From JBNAVJ01 sp049700455 (GTDB taxonomy: Bacteria > Bacteroidota > Ignavibacteria > Tepidaquicellales > Tepidaquicellaceae): a stretch of 64,000 nucleotides of DNA. Below are positions 36,203-45,607 of the stretch, piece after piece. The position numbers and the translations under genes are program-made. The notes beneath the pieces are model-generated. The model searched no databases. It saw only the letters and a program-made list of their open reading frames with translations, and was not told the DNA's origin. How positions within the stretch are numbered: position 1 is the stretch's first letter; each line of letters begins with the position of its first letter. The DNA lies in assembly GCA_049700455.1 (NCBI GenBank), contig JBNAVJ010000001.1:558001-622000 (forward strand). Reading direction: 5' to 3'.

Positions 36203-37321
36203 ATGAGAACTATAATATTTATTTTACAAAAGGAATTTATACAGATATTTAGAAACAAAGCAATGCTTCCTATTATATTTATTATGCCCCTCGTACAACT
36301 TCTGATTCTTTCCAATGCTGCAACATATGACGTGAAAAATATTAATTTTGCCGTTGTTGATATGGATCAAAGTCGGTTTTCTCGCCAGTTGTTAGGCAAG
36401 ATATTTTATAATGGGTATTTTAACTGCAAAGGATATTTCTTTAATACTAATCAAGCAGAAGATAAATTACGGCTTAATGAATTTAAACTAATAATAGTTA
36501 TTCCTCCGGACTTTGAAAAAAATTATCTTAAACAGATTCCTGTTAAGGTTCAACTTATTATAAATTCAGAAGATGGAGCAATTGCTACTGTGATACTAAA
36601 TTATGTTTCAACAATAATAAATGATTTTTCACAAGAAGTAGCCATTGAATCCAGATTTGTTAAACGGTCACTTCTACCTGAAGCGGATATCTTTTATTCA
36701 TTCTGGTATAACCCTGAGATGAATTATAAGATTTTTATGGTTCCAGGTATTCTGGTTATTCTTGTCTCAATGATAGGACTTTTTCTTACAGGGATGAACA
36801 TTGCCAGAGAAAAAGAAATTGGTACGATTGAGCAAATTAATGTTACCCCTATTAAAAAATATCAATTTATAATAGGAAAGTTACTCCCTTTCTGGATTTT
36901 GGGGCAGGTGGAATTATCATTTGGATTATTAGTGGCAGTTTTTGTTTTTAATATCAGTATTGTAGGTAACCCCTTACTGATTTTTGTTGCCTCAAGTATA
37001 TATTTATTAGTACTACTGGGAATAGGGTTATTCATTTCAACTGTAACTAACACACAGCAGCAGGCTATGTTTATTGCTTGGTTTTTTATGGTGGTTTTTA
37101 TGTTAATAGGGGGGGTTTTTACCCCACTTGAAAGTATGCCTGAATGGGCTCAAATTATTGCTTTCTTTAATCCTGTTTCACATTTTAATAGAACTGTAAG
37201 AATGATAATGACAAAAGGTTCTGGTATACAAGATATACAGCAAATGCTTATAATTTTACTAATTTATGCCTTTGTTATTTTATCGCTTGCAATTTTGCAA
37301 TATAGGAAGGTATCAAAATAA
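36203..37321 (+). CDS. ABC-2 type permease (YbhR-like)
   Basis: This 372-residue paralogue of the preceding permease has the same topology: first helix IIFIMPLVQLLILSNAA, large periplasmic loop (about 45-170), then five helices with MNIAREKEIGTIEQINVTPI and PLESMPEWAQIIAFFNPVSHF. It follows after one base. It is the last gene of the efflux operon; in E. coli the equivalent pump exports drugs such as cefoperazone and has been linked to sodium/lithium export, but the substrate here is unknown. Confidence 0.87.
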   Translation: MRTIIFILQKEFIQIFRNKAMLPIIFIMPLVQLLILSNAATYDVKNINFAVVDMDQSRFSRQLLGKIFYNGYFNCKGYFFNTNQAEDKLRLNEFKLIIVIPPDFEKNYLKQIPVKVQLIINSEDGAIATVILNYVSTIINDFSQEVAIESRFVKRSLLPEADIFYSFWYNPEMNYKIFMVPGILVILVSMIGLFLTGMNIAREKEIGTIEQINVTPIKKYQFIIGKLLPFWILGQVELSFGLLVAVFVFNISIVGNPLLIFVASSIYLLVLLGIGLFISTVTNTQQQAMFIAWFFMVVFMLIGGVFTPLESMPEWAQIIAFFNPVSHFNRTVRMIMTKGSGIQDIQQMLIILLIYAFVILSLAILQYRKVSK

Positions 37322-37377
37322 TTGACTCACATCTAAAAACATTTCTGAGTATATTTTAAAAAACAAAACCTATTATT

Positions 37378-37761
37378 ATGAACTACGGAATTTCTAAAAC
37401 ATTATCTTTATCCTTTGATGAAGCAGTCCAAAAAGTAACAAACGAACTAACTAAAGAAGGATTTGGGGTTTTGACTACAATAGATGTAAAAGAAACCCTC
37501 AAGAAAAAATTAAATGTTGATTTTAACAAATATCTTATTCTTGGGGCATGTTATCCGCAATTTGCCTATGAAGCTTTACTGGCTGAAGAACAAATTGGTT
37601 TACTAATGCCTTGCAATGTTATTGTATACGAAAGGGAGGGTAAAACTATTGTTGCGGGATTCAATCCGATGGCAATATCATACATTTCTTCGAATGATAA
37701 ATTAAAAGAACTATCTGCCAAACTGAATGAAAAAATGTATAAAGTTATTGAAGCTCTATAA
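37378..37761 (+). CDS. DUF302 family protein
   Basis: This 127-residue soluble protein has the DUF302 landmarks: EAVQKVTNELTKEGFGVLTTIDV near 15-37, YLILGACYPQFAYEAL near 57-72 and LLMPCNVIVYE near 80-90. The function of the family is not established; a single conserved cysteine sits in each of the last two blocks (Cys63 and Cys84 by count), which could suit metal or redox chemistry. It follows the efflux operon by 56 bases and precedes a sirtuin gene by 14 bases. Confidence 0.87.
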   Translation: MNYGISKTLSLSFDEAVQKVTNELTKEGFGVLTTIDVKETLKKKLNVDFNKYLILGACYPQFAYEALLAEEQIGLLMPCNVIVYEREGKTIVAGFNPMAISYISSNDKLKELSAKLNEKMYKVIEAL

Positions 37762-37775
37762 AAAGGATTTAAACA

Positions 37776-38486
37776 GTGAAAATAGTTGTTTTAACTGGAG
37801 CTGGGGTAAGCGCAGAAAGTGGGATTTCTACTTTTCGAGATGCAGGGGGGCTATGGGATAAGTACAGAATTGAGGAAGTTGCAACCCCGGAAGCCTGGTA
37901 TACTAATCCTGAATTAGTTTTGAAATTTTACAATGAACGAAGACGACAGCTGGCTACAGTTGAACCCAATCCTGCCCACTATGCTCTTGCCGAATTGGAA
38001 AAGTATTTTGATGTTGTAATTATTACTCAAAATGTGGATAATCTTCATGAAAGAGCAGGATCAAGAAATGTATTACATTTACATGGGGAACTTACAAAAG
38101 CACGAAGCACAGCAGACTCTCACCTGATTTATGAAATAGGCTACAAAGATATTAACTTTGGAGATACTTGTGAAAAAGGATCTCAGTTAAGACCACATAT
38201 TGTATGGTTTGGAGAACCAGTCCCTTTAATTACAGAAGCTATTGAAATTTCTAAAATGGCAGATATTTTTATTGTAGTAGGAACTTCAATGGTTGTTTAC
38301 CCTGCAGCTGGCTTGATTGAATTTGTACCCCAAAAATCACCTAAATATATAATTGATCCTAAAAAACCAGTTTTTTATCAATGCCCTACAAATGTAATTT
38401 TTATTGAAGAAAGGGCTTCTATTGGAACTCCTAAATTAGTCCAGGAACTAATTAAATCATATAGTAACGAAATACCAAATGGGTAA
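37776..38486 (+). CDS. NAD-dependent protein deacylase (sirtuin, SIRT5/CobB-like) lacking the zinc cysteines
   Basis: The 236-residue enzyme has the NAD-binding GAGVSAESGI (8-17), FRDAGGLW (20-27), QNVDNLH (85-91), catalytic His103 in HLHGEL and IVVGTSMVVYPAAG. Tyr52 and Arg55 in FYNERR match the pair that binds succinyl/malonyl-lysine in SIRT5-type enzymes, predicting desuccinylase activity. Between residues 104 and 140, where most sirtuins hold four zinc-binding cysteines, only Cys132 is present. The start is GTG 37776. Deacylation would use NAD and act on cytoplasmic proteins. Confidence 0.92.
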   Translation: MKIVVLTGAGVSAESGISTFRDAGGLWDKYRIEEVATPEAWYTNPELVLKFYNERRRQLATVEPNPAHYALAELEKYFDVVIITQNVDNLHERAGSRNVLHLHGELTKARSTADSHLIYEIGYKDINFGDTCEKGSQLRPHIVWFGEPVPLITEAIEISKMADIFIVVGTSMVVYPAAGLIEFVPQKSPKYIIDPKKPVFYQCPTNVIFIEERASIGTPKLVQELIKSYSNEIPNG

Positions 38487-38572
38487 ACTAATAATTTACC
38501 ATTACAAGAGATAGTATTTATCATTGAAAATCTTGAAAACAACAGGTAAATTATTTAAAAATAAACTCTTAA

Positions 38573-40051
38573 ATGCCTAAAGGTTTTAATGTTTTATTTG
38601 TTACCAGTGAGGTATATCCATATTCTAAAACTGGTGGACTTGCAGATATTTCTAACTCACTACCCCAGTCTCTCAATATGATGGGCAATGAAGTGAGGAT
38701 TATTACGCCTAAATATGGTTCACTTGATGAACGACGGTTACAAATACATGAGATAAAGAGGTTAAAAGAACTAACGATAGATTTCAACAATTCAAAGATA
38801 AAGTTTTCCATCAAGTCATCTTTTCTGCATGGGAAAAATACCAAAGCTCAGATGTATCTGCTTGAAAACCAGGACTACTTTAAAAATAAAGGTATCTATC
38901 AGAACATTAAAACAAAGAAAGATTTTCCGAACAACGATGAAAGGTTTATGTTCTTTTCAAAAGTTGTCCTGGAAGTCCTTGAAATTTTACAGTGGAAACC
39001 AGATGTTATACATTGTAATGACTGGCAAACGGCGTTGATTCCAGCGTTCTTAAAAAAGATTTATAAAGATAACTCACATATTAAAAATATAAAAACAGTT
39101 TTTACAATTCATAATCTGGCGTACCAGGGTGATTTTCCGATTTCCACATTTTATAAGACCGGTTTACCCAACTCGGTCCTTGATGAGGTTAAATATTCCA
39201 AAAACAGATTTAATTTTCTTAGGACTGGCTTATATTATGCTGATAAAATTACAACGGTTAGCGAAACTTATGCTGAAGAAATTAGAACTAAAAAAGAATA
39301 TGGCCTAGGAATGACTGATATTTTAAATAAACGCAAAAAAGATTTAGTTGGAATACTTAATGGAATAGATTACAACGTATGGAATCCAAGTGTCGATAAA
39401 GTTATTCCATATCGATATACGCATCAAGAAATTCCAATTAAATATGAAAACAAGCGAGAGCTTCTTGAACGATTTAAACTTCACTACGATCCCGATGTTC
39501 CTTTACTTGGTATAATATCACGACTTGTTGAAGAAAAAGGTATAGATTTAATAATAAAGATTTTACCCGAATTAATGAAGGAAAACTTAAAAATGATTAT
39601 ACTTGGAACTGGAGAAGAAAAATATCAGAAAGCTTTACTTCAAGCAAAAAGAAAGTACCCTAATAAGTTAATTGTAGTTATAGATTTCGATGAAAATTTG
39701 GCTCATTATATGGAAGCTGGGTGCGATATGATTCTTATGCCCTCAAAATATGAACCTTGTGGATTAACTCAGCTTTATAGTCTGAAATATGGTACGATAC
39801 CAATTGCTCGAAATACAGGAGGATTAGCTGATACAATTACAGAATATAAAAAACCAAATGGTACAGGGTTCTTATTTGATAAATATGACGCCCGGGAACT
39901 TCTAACAGCTATTAGGAGAGCATTACATATATTTAGAAATGACAAACAAAAATGGTACACAATGATGAAAACAGCTATGTTACTTGACTTCTCCTGGAAA
40001 GTTTCTGCAATGAAATACATGAACCTCTATAAATCTCTTACAACAAAGTAA
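38573..40051 (+). CDS. glgA: Glycogen synthase (GT5)
   Basis: The 492-residue enzyme adds ADP-glucose to the non-reducing end of glycogen. It shows FVTSEVYPYSKTGGLAD (9-25) with the KTGGL substrate loop at 19-23, the acceptor-side VIHCNDWQTALIPAF, LGIISRLVEEKGIDL, and the EX7E-type region PSKYEPCGLTQLYSLKYG with RNTGGLADTI. Its length is normal. No branching enzyme or ADP-glucose pyrophosphorylase is in the window. The start is ATG 38573. The upstream 86 bases hold an AT-rich inverted repeat with a 44-base loop. Confidence 0.93.
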   Translation: MPKGFNVLFVTSEVYPYSKTGGLADISNSLPQSLNMMGNEVRIITPKYGSLDERRLQIHEIKRLKELTIDFNNSKIKFSIKSSFLHGKNTKAQMYLLENQDYFKNKGIYQNIKTKKDFPNNDERFMFFSKVVLEVLEILQWKPDVIHCNDWQTALIPAFLKKIYKDNSHIKNIKTVFTIHNLAYQGDFPISTFYKTGLPNSVLDEVKYSKNRFNFLRTGLYYADKITTVSETYAEEIRTKKEYGLGMTDILNKRKKDLVGILNGIDYNVWNPSVDKVIPYRYTHQEIPIKYENKRELLERFKLHYDPDVPLLGIISRLVEEKGIDLIIKILPELMKENLKMIILGTGEEKYQKALLQAKRKYPNKLIVVIDFDENLAHYMEAGCDMILMPSKYEPCGLTQLYSLKYGTIPIARNTGGLADTITEYKKPNGTGFLFDKYDARELLTAIRRALHIFRNDKQKWYTMMKTAMLLDFSWKVSAMKYMNLYKSLTTK

Positions 40052-40063
40052 TTTTTATACCTT

Positions 40064-40651
40064 TTGAAGCTAAACAAAGCTATTTTTCTTGATAGAGATG
40101 GTACCCTTAACGAAGAAATTGGATTTGTCACTTCTGTTAATGAAGTTAGCTTTTTTCCTACTTCTCTTAAAGCATTGGCAGAATTTAAAAAACAGGGTTT
40201 CCTTAATATTATAATAACTAATCAATCTGCAGTAGCAAGGGGATACATAACTGAAAATGAACTTCAAAAGTTGCATCGAAAATTTAAAGAAGCAATCCGT
40301 CTACAAACAGGACAGGACTTGATAGATGATATTTTTTATTGCCCTTACCTAGAAAACGCCCCTTTGATAAAATATTCTCGGAGCAATAGCTTTTTGAGGA
40401 AACCCAATCCAGGAATGATAATACAGGCAAGTCTAATTCATAAAGTACGAATTTCAAAGTCGTTTTTTATTGGAGATAGCTACAGAGATATGAAAAGTGC
40501 GGATATTGCAGGCTGTAAAAAAATATTGGTTCTCACAGGGTATGGTCAGCAGGAATTACAAAAGTGTAAATCTGAAAATTTAAAACTTAATTTTGTTGCC
40601 AGAAATATTGGGGAAGCAGCAGAATTTATTAAAAAGTGTTTAGATTATTAA
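40064..40651 (+). CDS. HAD-IIIA phosphatase, GmhB-like, without the zinc motif
   Basis: The 195-residue protein has FLDRDGTLNEE with nucleophile Asp10 and acid/base Asp12, the threonine motif IIITNQSAVARG, the lysine in RKPNPGM and FIGDSYRDMKSADIAG with metal-binding aspartates. This is the layout of D-glycero-D-manno-heptose 1,7-bisphosphate 7-phosphatase and histidinol-phosphatase. GmhB normally binds zinc through a Cys-His-Cys-Cys loop before the RKP motif; here only one cysteine (FYCPYLENAP) remains. The start is TTG 40064, 12 bases after glgA. LPS heptose synthesis is plausible because a GT9 enzyme is present, but the substrate is uncertain. Confidence 0.8.
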   Translation: MKLNKAIFLDRDGTLNEEIGFVTSVNEVSFFPTSLKALAEFKKQGFLNIIITNQSAVARGYITENELQKLHRKFKEAIRLQTGQDLIDDIFYCPYLENAPLIKYSRSNSFLRKPNPGMIIQASLIHKVRISKSFFIGDSYRDMKSADIAGCKKILVLTGYGQQELQKCKSENLKLNFVARNIGEAAEFIKKCLDY

Positions 40652-40700
40652 AATGATATATGTTATCTTTATTGATAAGTGATTTTGATTGGATTATTCA

Positions 40701-41873
40701 ATGAAGAACTTGCTTTTAATACTTACTGTCACCGCCGGTTTGCTTTTTTACTTATCCGGATGCAGGGATAACCCATCTGATGTGGGATTGGAATTTATTT
40801 CAAATGATACCCTTGGTACTCTTATCCTTGATTCGGAAAGGGATAGTATTTTATTGGTTAATACTGATATCCTGAAATATATAAATACCCAGTCATCAAC
40901 CAGTATACTTGTTGGAAAATATCAAAATTATAACGCCGTTCCACTTTTGCTTTTCCAGAATATAAGCTCCGACTACGATAGTGCTACGGTGCTCTATGCT
41001 TCGCTTAATTTGAAGTATAATGGTTACTACTATCAGGATTCTATGGGTTTAAGTTCTTTTAACATTTATAGAGTTAATAAAAGTTATGATTTATATTCAG
41101 TAACTTATGACAAGTTTTCGTTTTCTGATCTTGGCAACACTGTAGTGGGTAATTATACGGGAACACCAGTTGATACTCAATGGATTTCAATAGTGCTTGA
41201 TAATCAACTTGTTAAGGATTGGTTGGAATATGCTGCAGACACTAACTATACTAATAAAAATTATGGTATTGCATTAGTTCCTAATACCAACTCAACTACA
41301 ATAAAAGGATTTTCTTCAATTTATACTCCTTCAACTTATTCTGTGCCTTATTTAAAAGTAGTTCTTAACAAGAACTCTAATATAGATACAATTCTTATTA
41401 GTAATCCAGTTTCTGTTTCATTATGTAATGTAACAAATTTAATAATTCCTCAGGATAGGTTTATTTTACAGAGTGGGATAAGTTATAAAAATAAATTTAC
41501 TTTTAATCTTACAAAACTTCCTTCCAATGTCATTATTAATGAAGCTTATTTTGAGATAACCTTAGATCGTGCAAATTCGTTTTTAACTGGAGGTTATGAT
41601 TCAAGAGTTGCAATTAATATGATTACTGATTCTACCAACTTAACTATTGATCCCAATACTTTTATTACTATTCAGCTTGATTCTATAAAATATGCTGTTA
41701 GATTAAATTATATTTTTCAAAAGTGGAATTATGGTACAGCTGCAAACTTTGGAATTCTCCTGAGTAATATTTATGAATATAACAGTCTGGACAAATACCT
41801 GTTTTATGGTCCTAATTATCCGGACCCCAAAAGAAGACCACATTTGAGGATAAGATATACTAAAAAAAATTGA
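40701..41873 (+). CDS. Lipoprotein with DNRLRE-like domain
   Basis: The protein starts at ATG 40701 and has a lipoprotein signal with lipobox LSGC (Cys21). The region to about residue 220 alternates beta strands in the DNRLRE pattern: YASLNLKYNGYYY, FNIYRVNKSYDL..VTYDKF, then WISIVLDNQLVKDWLEYA with YGIALVP and PYLKVVLNK. A second, similar beta region fills the rest. DNRLRE modules occur in surface and carbohydrate-binding proteins. An in-frame TTG at 40689 is less likely as start. It stands one base before an outer-membrane-barrel gene, so the two may act together. Confidence 0.68.
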   Translation: MKNLLLILTVTAGLLFYLSGCRDNPSDVGLEFISNDTLGTLILDSERDSILLVNTDILKYINTQSSTSILVGKYQNYNAVPLLLFQNISSDYDSATVLYASLNLKYNGYYYQDSMGLSSFNIYRVNKSYDLYSVTYDKFSFSDLGNTVVGNYTGTPVDTQWISIVLDNQLVKDWLEYAADTNYTNKNYGIALVPNTNSTTIKGFSSIYTPSTYSVPYLKVVLNKNSNIDTILISNPVSVSLCNVTNLIIPQDRFILQSGISYKNKFTFNLTKLPSNVIINEAYFEITLDRANSFLTGGYDSRVAINMITDSTNLTIDPNTFITIQLDSIKYAVRLNYIFQKWNYGTAANFGILLSNIYEYNSLDKYLFYGPNYPDPKRRPHLRIRYTKKN

Positions 41874-41874
41874 G

Positions 41875-43125
41875 ATGAAAAGGATAGTATTATTAATAAG
41901 TTGGTTAATACTAATTCATTCGTTAGTTCTTGCCCAGGATGAAGAATTTAAAAGGGGGTCCCCATATTCTGTTTTTGGAGTTGGAGATCTGGAACTCTCT
42001 ACAGGAGTGAGAACTGAATCTATGGGAATTCTTGGACTTTCATTGCCAGGAGCATTTATAAACAGTTTGAATGCCACATCGAATTCCGATTTGCCTATGA
42101 CTAAGATTTCAATTGGGTTAAAATACGGATTTTTAAGGTCTTCAACTTCTACGTCTGATTTTTCCAAATCGGATGGGGATGTAACCGGTATAAATATAGG
42201 GATACCGTTGTGGAAAGAAAAAGGCTTAACTCTTACAGCAGGCTTCAATCCCTACAGTCAAATTAATTATAAAATTACGAACCTTATTTCATTAGCAGAT
42301 CTTACATATAAACAAAGTTATTCTGGAAGTGGTCATATATCAAAAATTAATTTTGGCTTCTCTGTTGCTCCCATAAATTTTATTACTATAGGGGCCAGCT
42401 TCAATTATAATTTTGGAAGTATTACAAGTTTAAAATACCTTGATTTTAGCTCGCAGTATATCAATAATACCTATATACGTAAAGAAAACAATCTTAATGG
42501 AATAAACTGGAATGGTGGGATGCGCTTGAATTTTGGTGCCTTGGGTAATAATCAAATACTACAGAATTTAACACTTGGTTTATTTTATCAAACCAAGTTG
42601 GAGCTAACTTCTGATGTAGAGACAATATATGCTACAAGCGTAGGTTTTGATACTACAAGAAACTATGAAATTACAACTTCTGTTCCTGTAGCATATGGGG
42701 TTGGATTTTCAAAGCAATTTGGAAAGCAAACAATTCTTGCTGGAGATATATTAATTCAAAATTGGAGTTCTTTTATCCCATTTGGACAAACTACAGCAGA
42801 ATTTTCAAATTCATATCGTGCTGGGATAGGTATTGAGATTTTGCCAGCAATTAAGTTTGATAAAACCTTTTTTGAAAGTTTAACTTATAGATTTGGAATT
42901 TCCTGGGGAAAAGAATATTATACAATCAAAGGGGAAAACATTAAAAAATTTGGATTAGCTTTAGGTATAAACATTCCCCTTGATCAGTATAATTCTATTG
43001 ATCTTGGAGTCAGTTATTCTATAAGAGGTAAAGAAGATGTAGGAATAGTAAAGGAGCAGTACTTGAAATTTTCAGCTGCAATTAATTTTGGGGAACGCTG
43101 GTTTATTAAATCAAGAGAAGAATAA
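41875..43125 (+). CDS. Outer membrane beta-barrel protein (OmpP1/FadL-like)
   Basis: The 416-residue protein has a signal peptide (1-20, cleavage near LAQ-DEE), then RGSPYSVFGVGDLELSTG and many alternating amphipathic strands through to the end, e.g. GINIGIPLWKEKGLTLTAGF, with glycine and aromatic residues at strand turns. The pattern fits a FadL/OmpP1-type barrel of Bacteroidota; the cargo is unknown. The gene overlaps rpiB through TAATG. Confidence 0.7.
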   Translation: MKRIVLLISWLILIHSLVLAQDEEFKRGSPYSVFGVGDLELSTGVRTESMGILGLSLPGAFINSLNATSNSDLPMTKISIGLKYGFLRSSTSTSDFSKSDGDVTGINIGIPLWKEKGLTLTAGFNPYSQINYKITNLISLADLTYKQSYSGSGHISKINFGFSVAPINFITIGASFNYNFGSITSLKYLDFSSQYINNTYIRKENNLNGINWNGGMRLNFGALGNNQILQNLTLGLFYQTKLELTSDVETIYATSVGFDTTRNYEITTSVPVAYGVGFSKQFGKQTILAGDILIQNWSSFIPFGQTTAEFSNSYRAGIGIEILPAIKFDKTFFESLTYRFGISWGKEYYTIKGENIKKFGLALGINIPLDQYNSIDLGVSYSIRGKEDVGIVKEQYLKFSAAINFGERWFIKSREE

Positions 43126-43562
43126 TGTTAAAAATAGCCATTGGTTCTGACCATAGAGGTTTTATATTAAAGAATTACCTGGTTGATTATTTAAAAACTC
43201 AAGGGTATGAAGTTATTGATTTTGGTACGTATTCCTCTGAAAGTGTAGATTATCCAGATTATGCTACTCTGGTGGCAAAAGCGGTAGCAAACCAACAAGC
43301 GGATTATGGAATAGCAATATGTGGAAGTGGGATAGGTGTTAGCATAGCGGCTAATAGAGTCAAAGGAGTTAGGGCTGTAAATGCTACAAACGAAAAAGTA
43401 TCAGAAATGTCAAGAAGACATAATAATGCAAACGTAATTTGTTTTGGTGGAGATTATATTGAACCTGATACAGCTGTAAAATATCTTGAAATTTTCTTCA
43501 ACACTCCATTTGATGGGGGTGAACGACATCAACGCCGCATACAGAAAATTGATATAATATAA
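43125..43562 (+). CDS. rpiB: Ribose 5-phosphate isomerase B
   Basis: The 145-residue enzyme interconverts ribose 5-phosphate and ribulose 5-phosphate in the pentose phosphate pathway. It shows IGSDHRGF (6-13), Cys66 in CGSGIGVSIAANRVKG, the base for the isomerisation, and SRRHNNANV near 96-104, with FGGDYI following. The length is typical. The ATG shares a base with the stop of the preceding barrel gene. Allose 6-phosphate isomerase activity is a possible alternative in this family. Confidence 0.95.
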   Translation: MLKIAIGSDHRGFILKNYLVDYLKTQGYEVIDFGTYSSESVDYPDYATLVAKAVANQQADYGIAICGSGIGVSIAANRVKGVRAVNATNEKVSEMSRRHNNANVICFGGDYIEPDTAVKYLEIFFNTPFDGGERHQRRIQKIDII

Positions 43563-43575
43563 TTAATTATAGTAT

Positions 43576-44871
43576 ATGAATAATACATTATTAACATTTG
43601 ATTTTGAAATTTTTCAAGCTATTCAAAAAGAAACCGAACGCCAGTTTAGTAAGCTGGAACTGATAGCATCTGAAAATTTTGTTTCTAAAGCTGTAATGGA
43701 AGCAATGGGCTCAGTTATGACTAATAAGTATGCAGAGGGATATCCTGGGAAACGTTATTATGGAGGATGTGAATGGGTTGACGTCGCTGAAAACCTTGCC
43801 AGAGACAGAGCTAAAGCTCTATTTGGTGCTGAATATGCAAATGTCCAGCCTCATTCAGGTAGTACTGCAAATATGGCAGTATATTTTAGCTTTTTGAAAC
43901 CCGGAGATAAAGTAATGGGTATGGACTTATCACATGGAGGACATCTTACACATGGTTCCCCGGTTAATTTTTCAGGACAGCTTTATAACTTTGTTCCTTA
44001 TGGTATTCATCCTGAAACAGGGTTTATAGATTATAATATTGTAGAAGATGTTGCCAAAAAAGAAAAACCTAAAATGATAACTGTTGGTGCAAGTGCATAT
44101 TCGAGGAATATAGATTATAAAACATTTCGCGAGATAGCTGATAAAGTAGGTGCTTTTCTTTTTGCTGATATAGCACATCCTGCTGGCTTAATAGCAAAAA
44201 AACTTTTAAGTGATCCTTTACCATATTGTCATATTGTTTCTACTACCACTCACAAAACTCTCAGGGGTCCTCGTGGTGGGATGATTTTGATAGGAAAAGA
44301 TTATGAAAACCCATTTGGGATAAAGGCTCCAAAAAGTGGTCGTATTAAAATGATGAGCGAAGTTGTAGATTCAGTGGTAATGCCTGGAATACAGGGAGGA
44401 CCATTAATGCATGTGATTGCTGCCAAGGCGGTCGCATTTAAGGAAGCACTGGAACCAGCTTTTGAAGTTTATGCTAAACAGGTTATTAAAAATGCACAAA
44501 CCCTTGCTAACAAACTTATTGAATTCGGATTTAAAGTGATTTCTGGTGGAACCGATAACCACCTAATGCTTGTTGATTTAAGAAACAAAAATATATCAGG
44601 GAAAGCGGCTCAGGAAGCACTTGATTTAGTTGGTATTACCTGTAATAAGAACAGTGTTCCATTTGATGACAAAAGTCCAATGATTACTTCTGGTATAAGA
44701 TTAGGTACGCCAGCATTAACAACACGTGGAATGAAAGAGCCTGAAATGGAATTGATAGCGGAAATAATTAATAAAGTTATCAGTAATCCCTCAGATGAAA
44801 AGATTTTATATGAAGTTAGGGATTCGATAAATCAACTTGTATCAAGATTTCCAATGTATGACAGGCAGTGA
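43576..44871 (+). CDS. glyA: Serine hydroxymethyltransferase
   Basis: GlyA converts serine and tetrahydrofolate to glycine and methylene-tetrahydrofolate, the main source of one-carbon units. In this 431-residue protein the early block LIASENFVSKAVMEAMGS (29-46) and YYGGCEWVD (61-69) are intact, as are QPHSGSTANMAVY, DLSHGGHLTHG and the PLP lysine Lys227 in STTTHKTLRGPRGG. Length and motif order are standard. The gene overlaps tatC at its 3' end. Confidence 0.96.
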   Translation: MNNTLLTFDFEIFQAIQKETERQFSKLELIASENFVSKAVMEAMGSVMTNKYAEGYPGKRYYGGCEWVDVAENLARDRAKALFGAEYANVQPHSGSTANMAVYFSFLKPGDKVMGMDLSHGGHLTHGSPVNFSGQLYNFVPYGIHPETGFIDYNIVEDVAKKEKPKMITVGASAYSRNIDYKTFREIADKVGAFLFADIAHPAGLIAKKLLSDPLPYCHIVSTTTHKTLRGPRGGMILIGKDYENPFGIKAPKSGRIKMMSEVVDSVVMPGIQGGPLMHVIAAKAVAFKEALEPAFEVYAKQVIKNAQTLANKLIEFGFKVISGGTDNHLMLVDLRNKNISGKAAQEALDLVGITCNKNSVPFDDKSPMITSGIRLGTPALTTRGMKEPEMELIAEIINKVISNPSDEKILYEVRDSINQLVSRFPMYDRQ

Positions 44872-45586
44872 AAGCGAAATGACTTTTCTTGAGCATCTCG
44901 AAGAGCTGAGATGGAGAATTATTAAAGCATTAATTGGAGTTCTAATTGGAAGTATTCTTGTGGGGATTTTTATAGATTTTTTAGTTAATAATATTTTGTT
45001 TGCTCCAGCAAAACATACAAACCCACCACTAAGTATCATAAATCTTAAACCATATGGGCAATTTGTTTTATATATGGAAGTTATAATTATCGGTGGGGCA
45101 ATTGTAAGTCTTCCTCACATTATTTATCAGTTCTGGAAATTTGTCGAGCCAGCACTCAAACCAAATGAGCGTAGATATATAAGTACTATAGTAATTTTTA
45201 CAACGGTTTGTTTTTTAATCGGAGTTGTATTTGCATATTTTTTGATATTACCTGCTGCACTGAATTTTTTTGCAACGTTTGGTTCTAACATCATTGAAAA
45301 TAAGATATCGGCTGATGAATATTTAAGCTTTGTTATATCACTTATGTTAACAGCAGGATTAGTTTTTGAGCTACCAATGATATCATTTTTTCTATCAAAA
45401 ATAGGCATATTGAAACCAGAGTTTATGAAAAAGTATAGAAGACATGCTATTGTTTTAATTTTATTTATATCTGCAATAGCAACTCCAGGACCTGATGTAA
45501 CAAGCCAGGTTTTACTTGCAGTTCCTTTGGTTTTGCTTTATGAAATAAGTATTATTATATGTAAATACTCACAAAAAAAAAACTGA
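44858..45586 (+). CDS. tatC: Sec-independent protein translocase TatC
   Basis: TatC is the membrane receptor of the twin-arginine pathway, which exports folded proteins. The protein has the N-terminal MTFLEHLEELRWRI signature, six hydrophobic helices and the conserved FVEPALKPNERRY loop after helix 2. The start is ATG 44858, 14 bases inside glyA; a later ATG at 44879 (MTFLEH) is also possible. No tatA or tatB is visible nearby. Confidence 0.93.
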   Translation: MTGSESEMTFLEHLEELRWRIIKALIGVLIGSILVGIFIDFLVNNILFAPAKHTNPPLSIINLKPYGQFVLYMEVIIIGGAIVSLPHIIYQFWKFVEPALKPNERRYISTIVIFTTVCFLIGVVFAYFLILPAALNFFATFGSNIIENKISADEYLSFVISLMLTAGLVFELPMISFFLSKIGILKPEFMKKYRRHAIVLILFISAIATPGPDVTSQVLLAVPLVLLYEISIIICKYSQKKN

Positions 45587-45607
45587 TAATCAAAATTTAG
45601 AAAACAC

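Noticed and set aside
37322..37355. TTGACT...TATATT as promoter for the DUF302 gene
   Set aside because: The spacer is 22 bases, too long for a sigma-70 promoter.
38490..38555. 11-bp inverted repeat (AATAATTTACC/GGTAAATTATT) before glgA
   Set aside because: The loop is 44 bases and the arms are AT-rich, so chance is a fair explanation.
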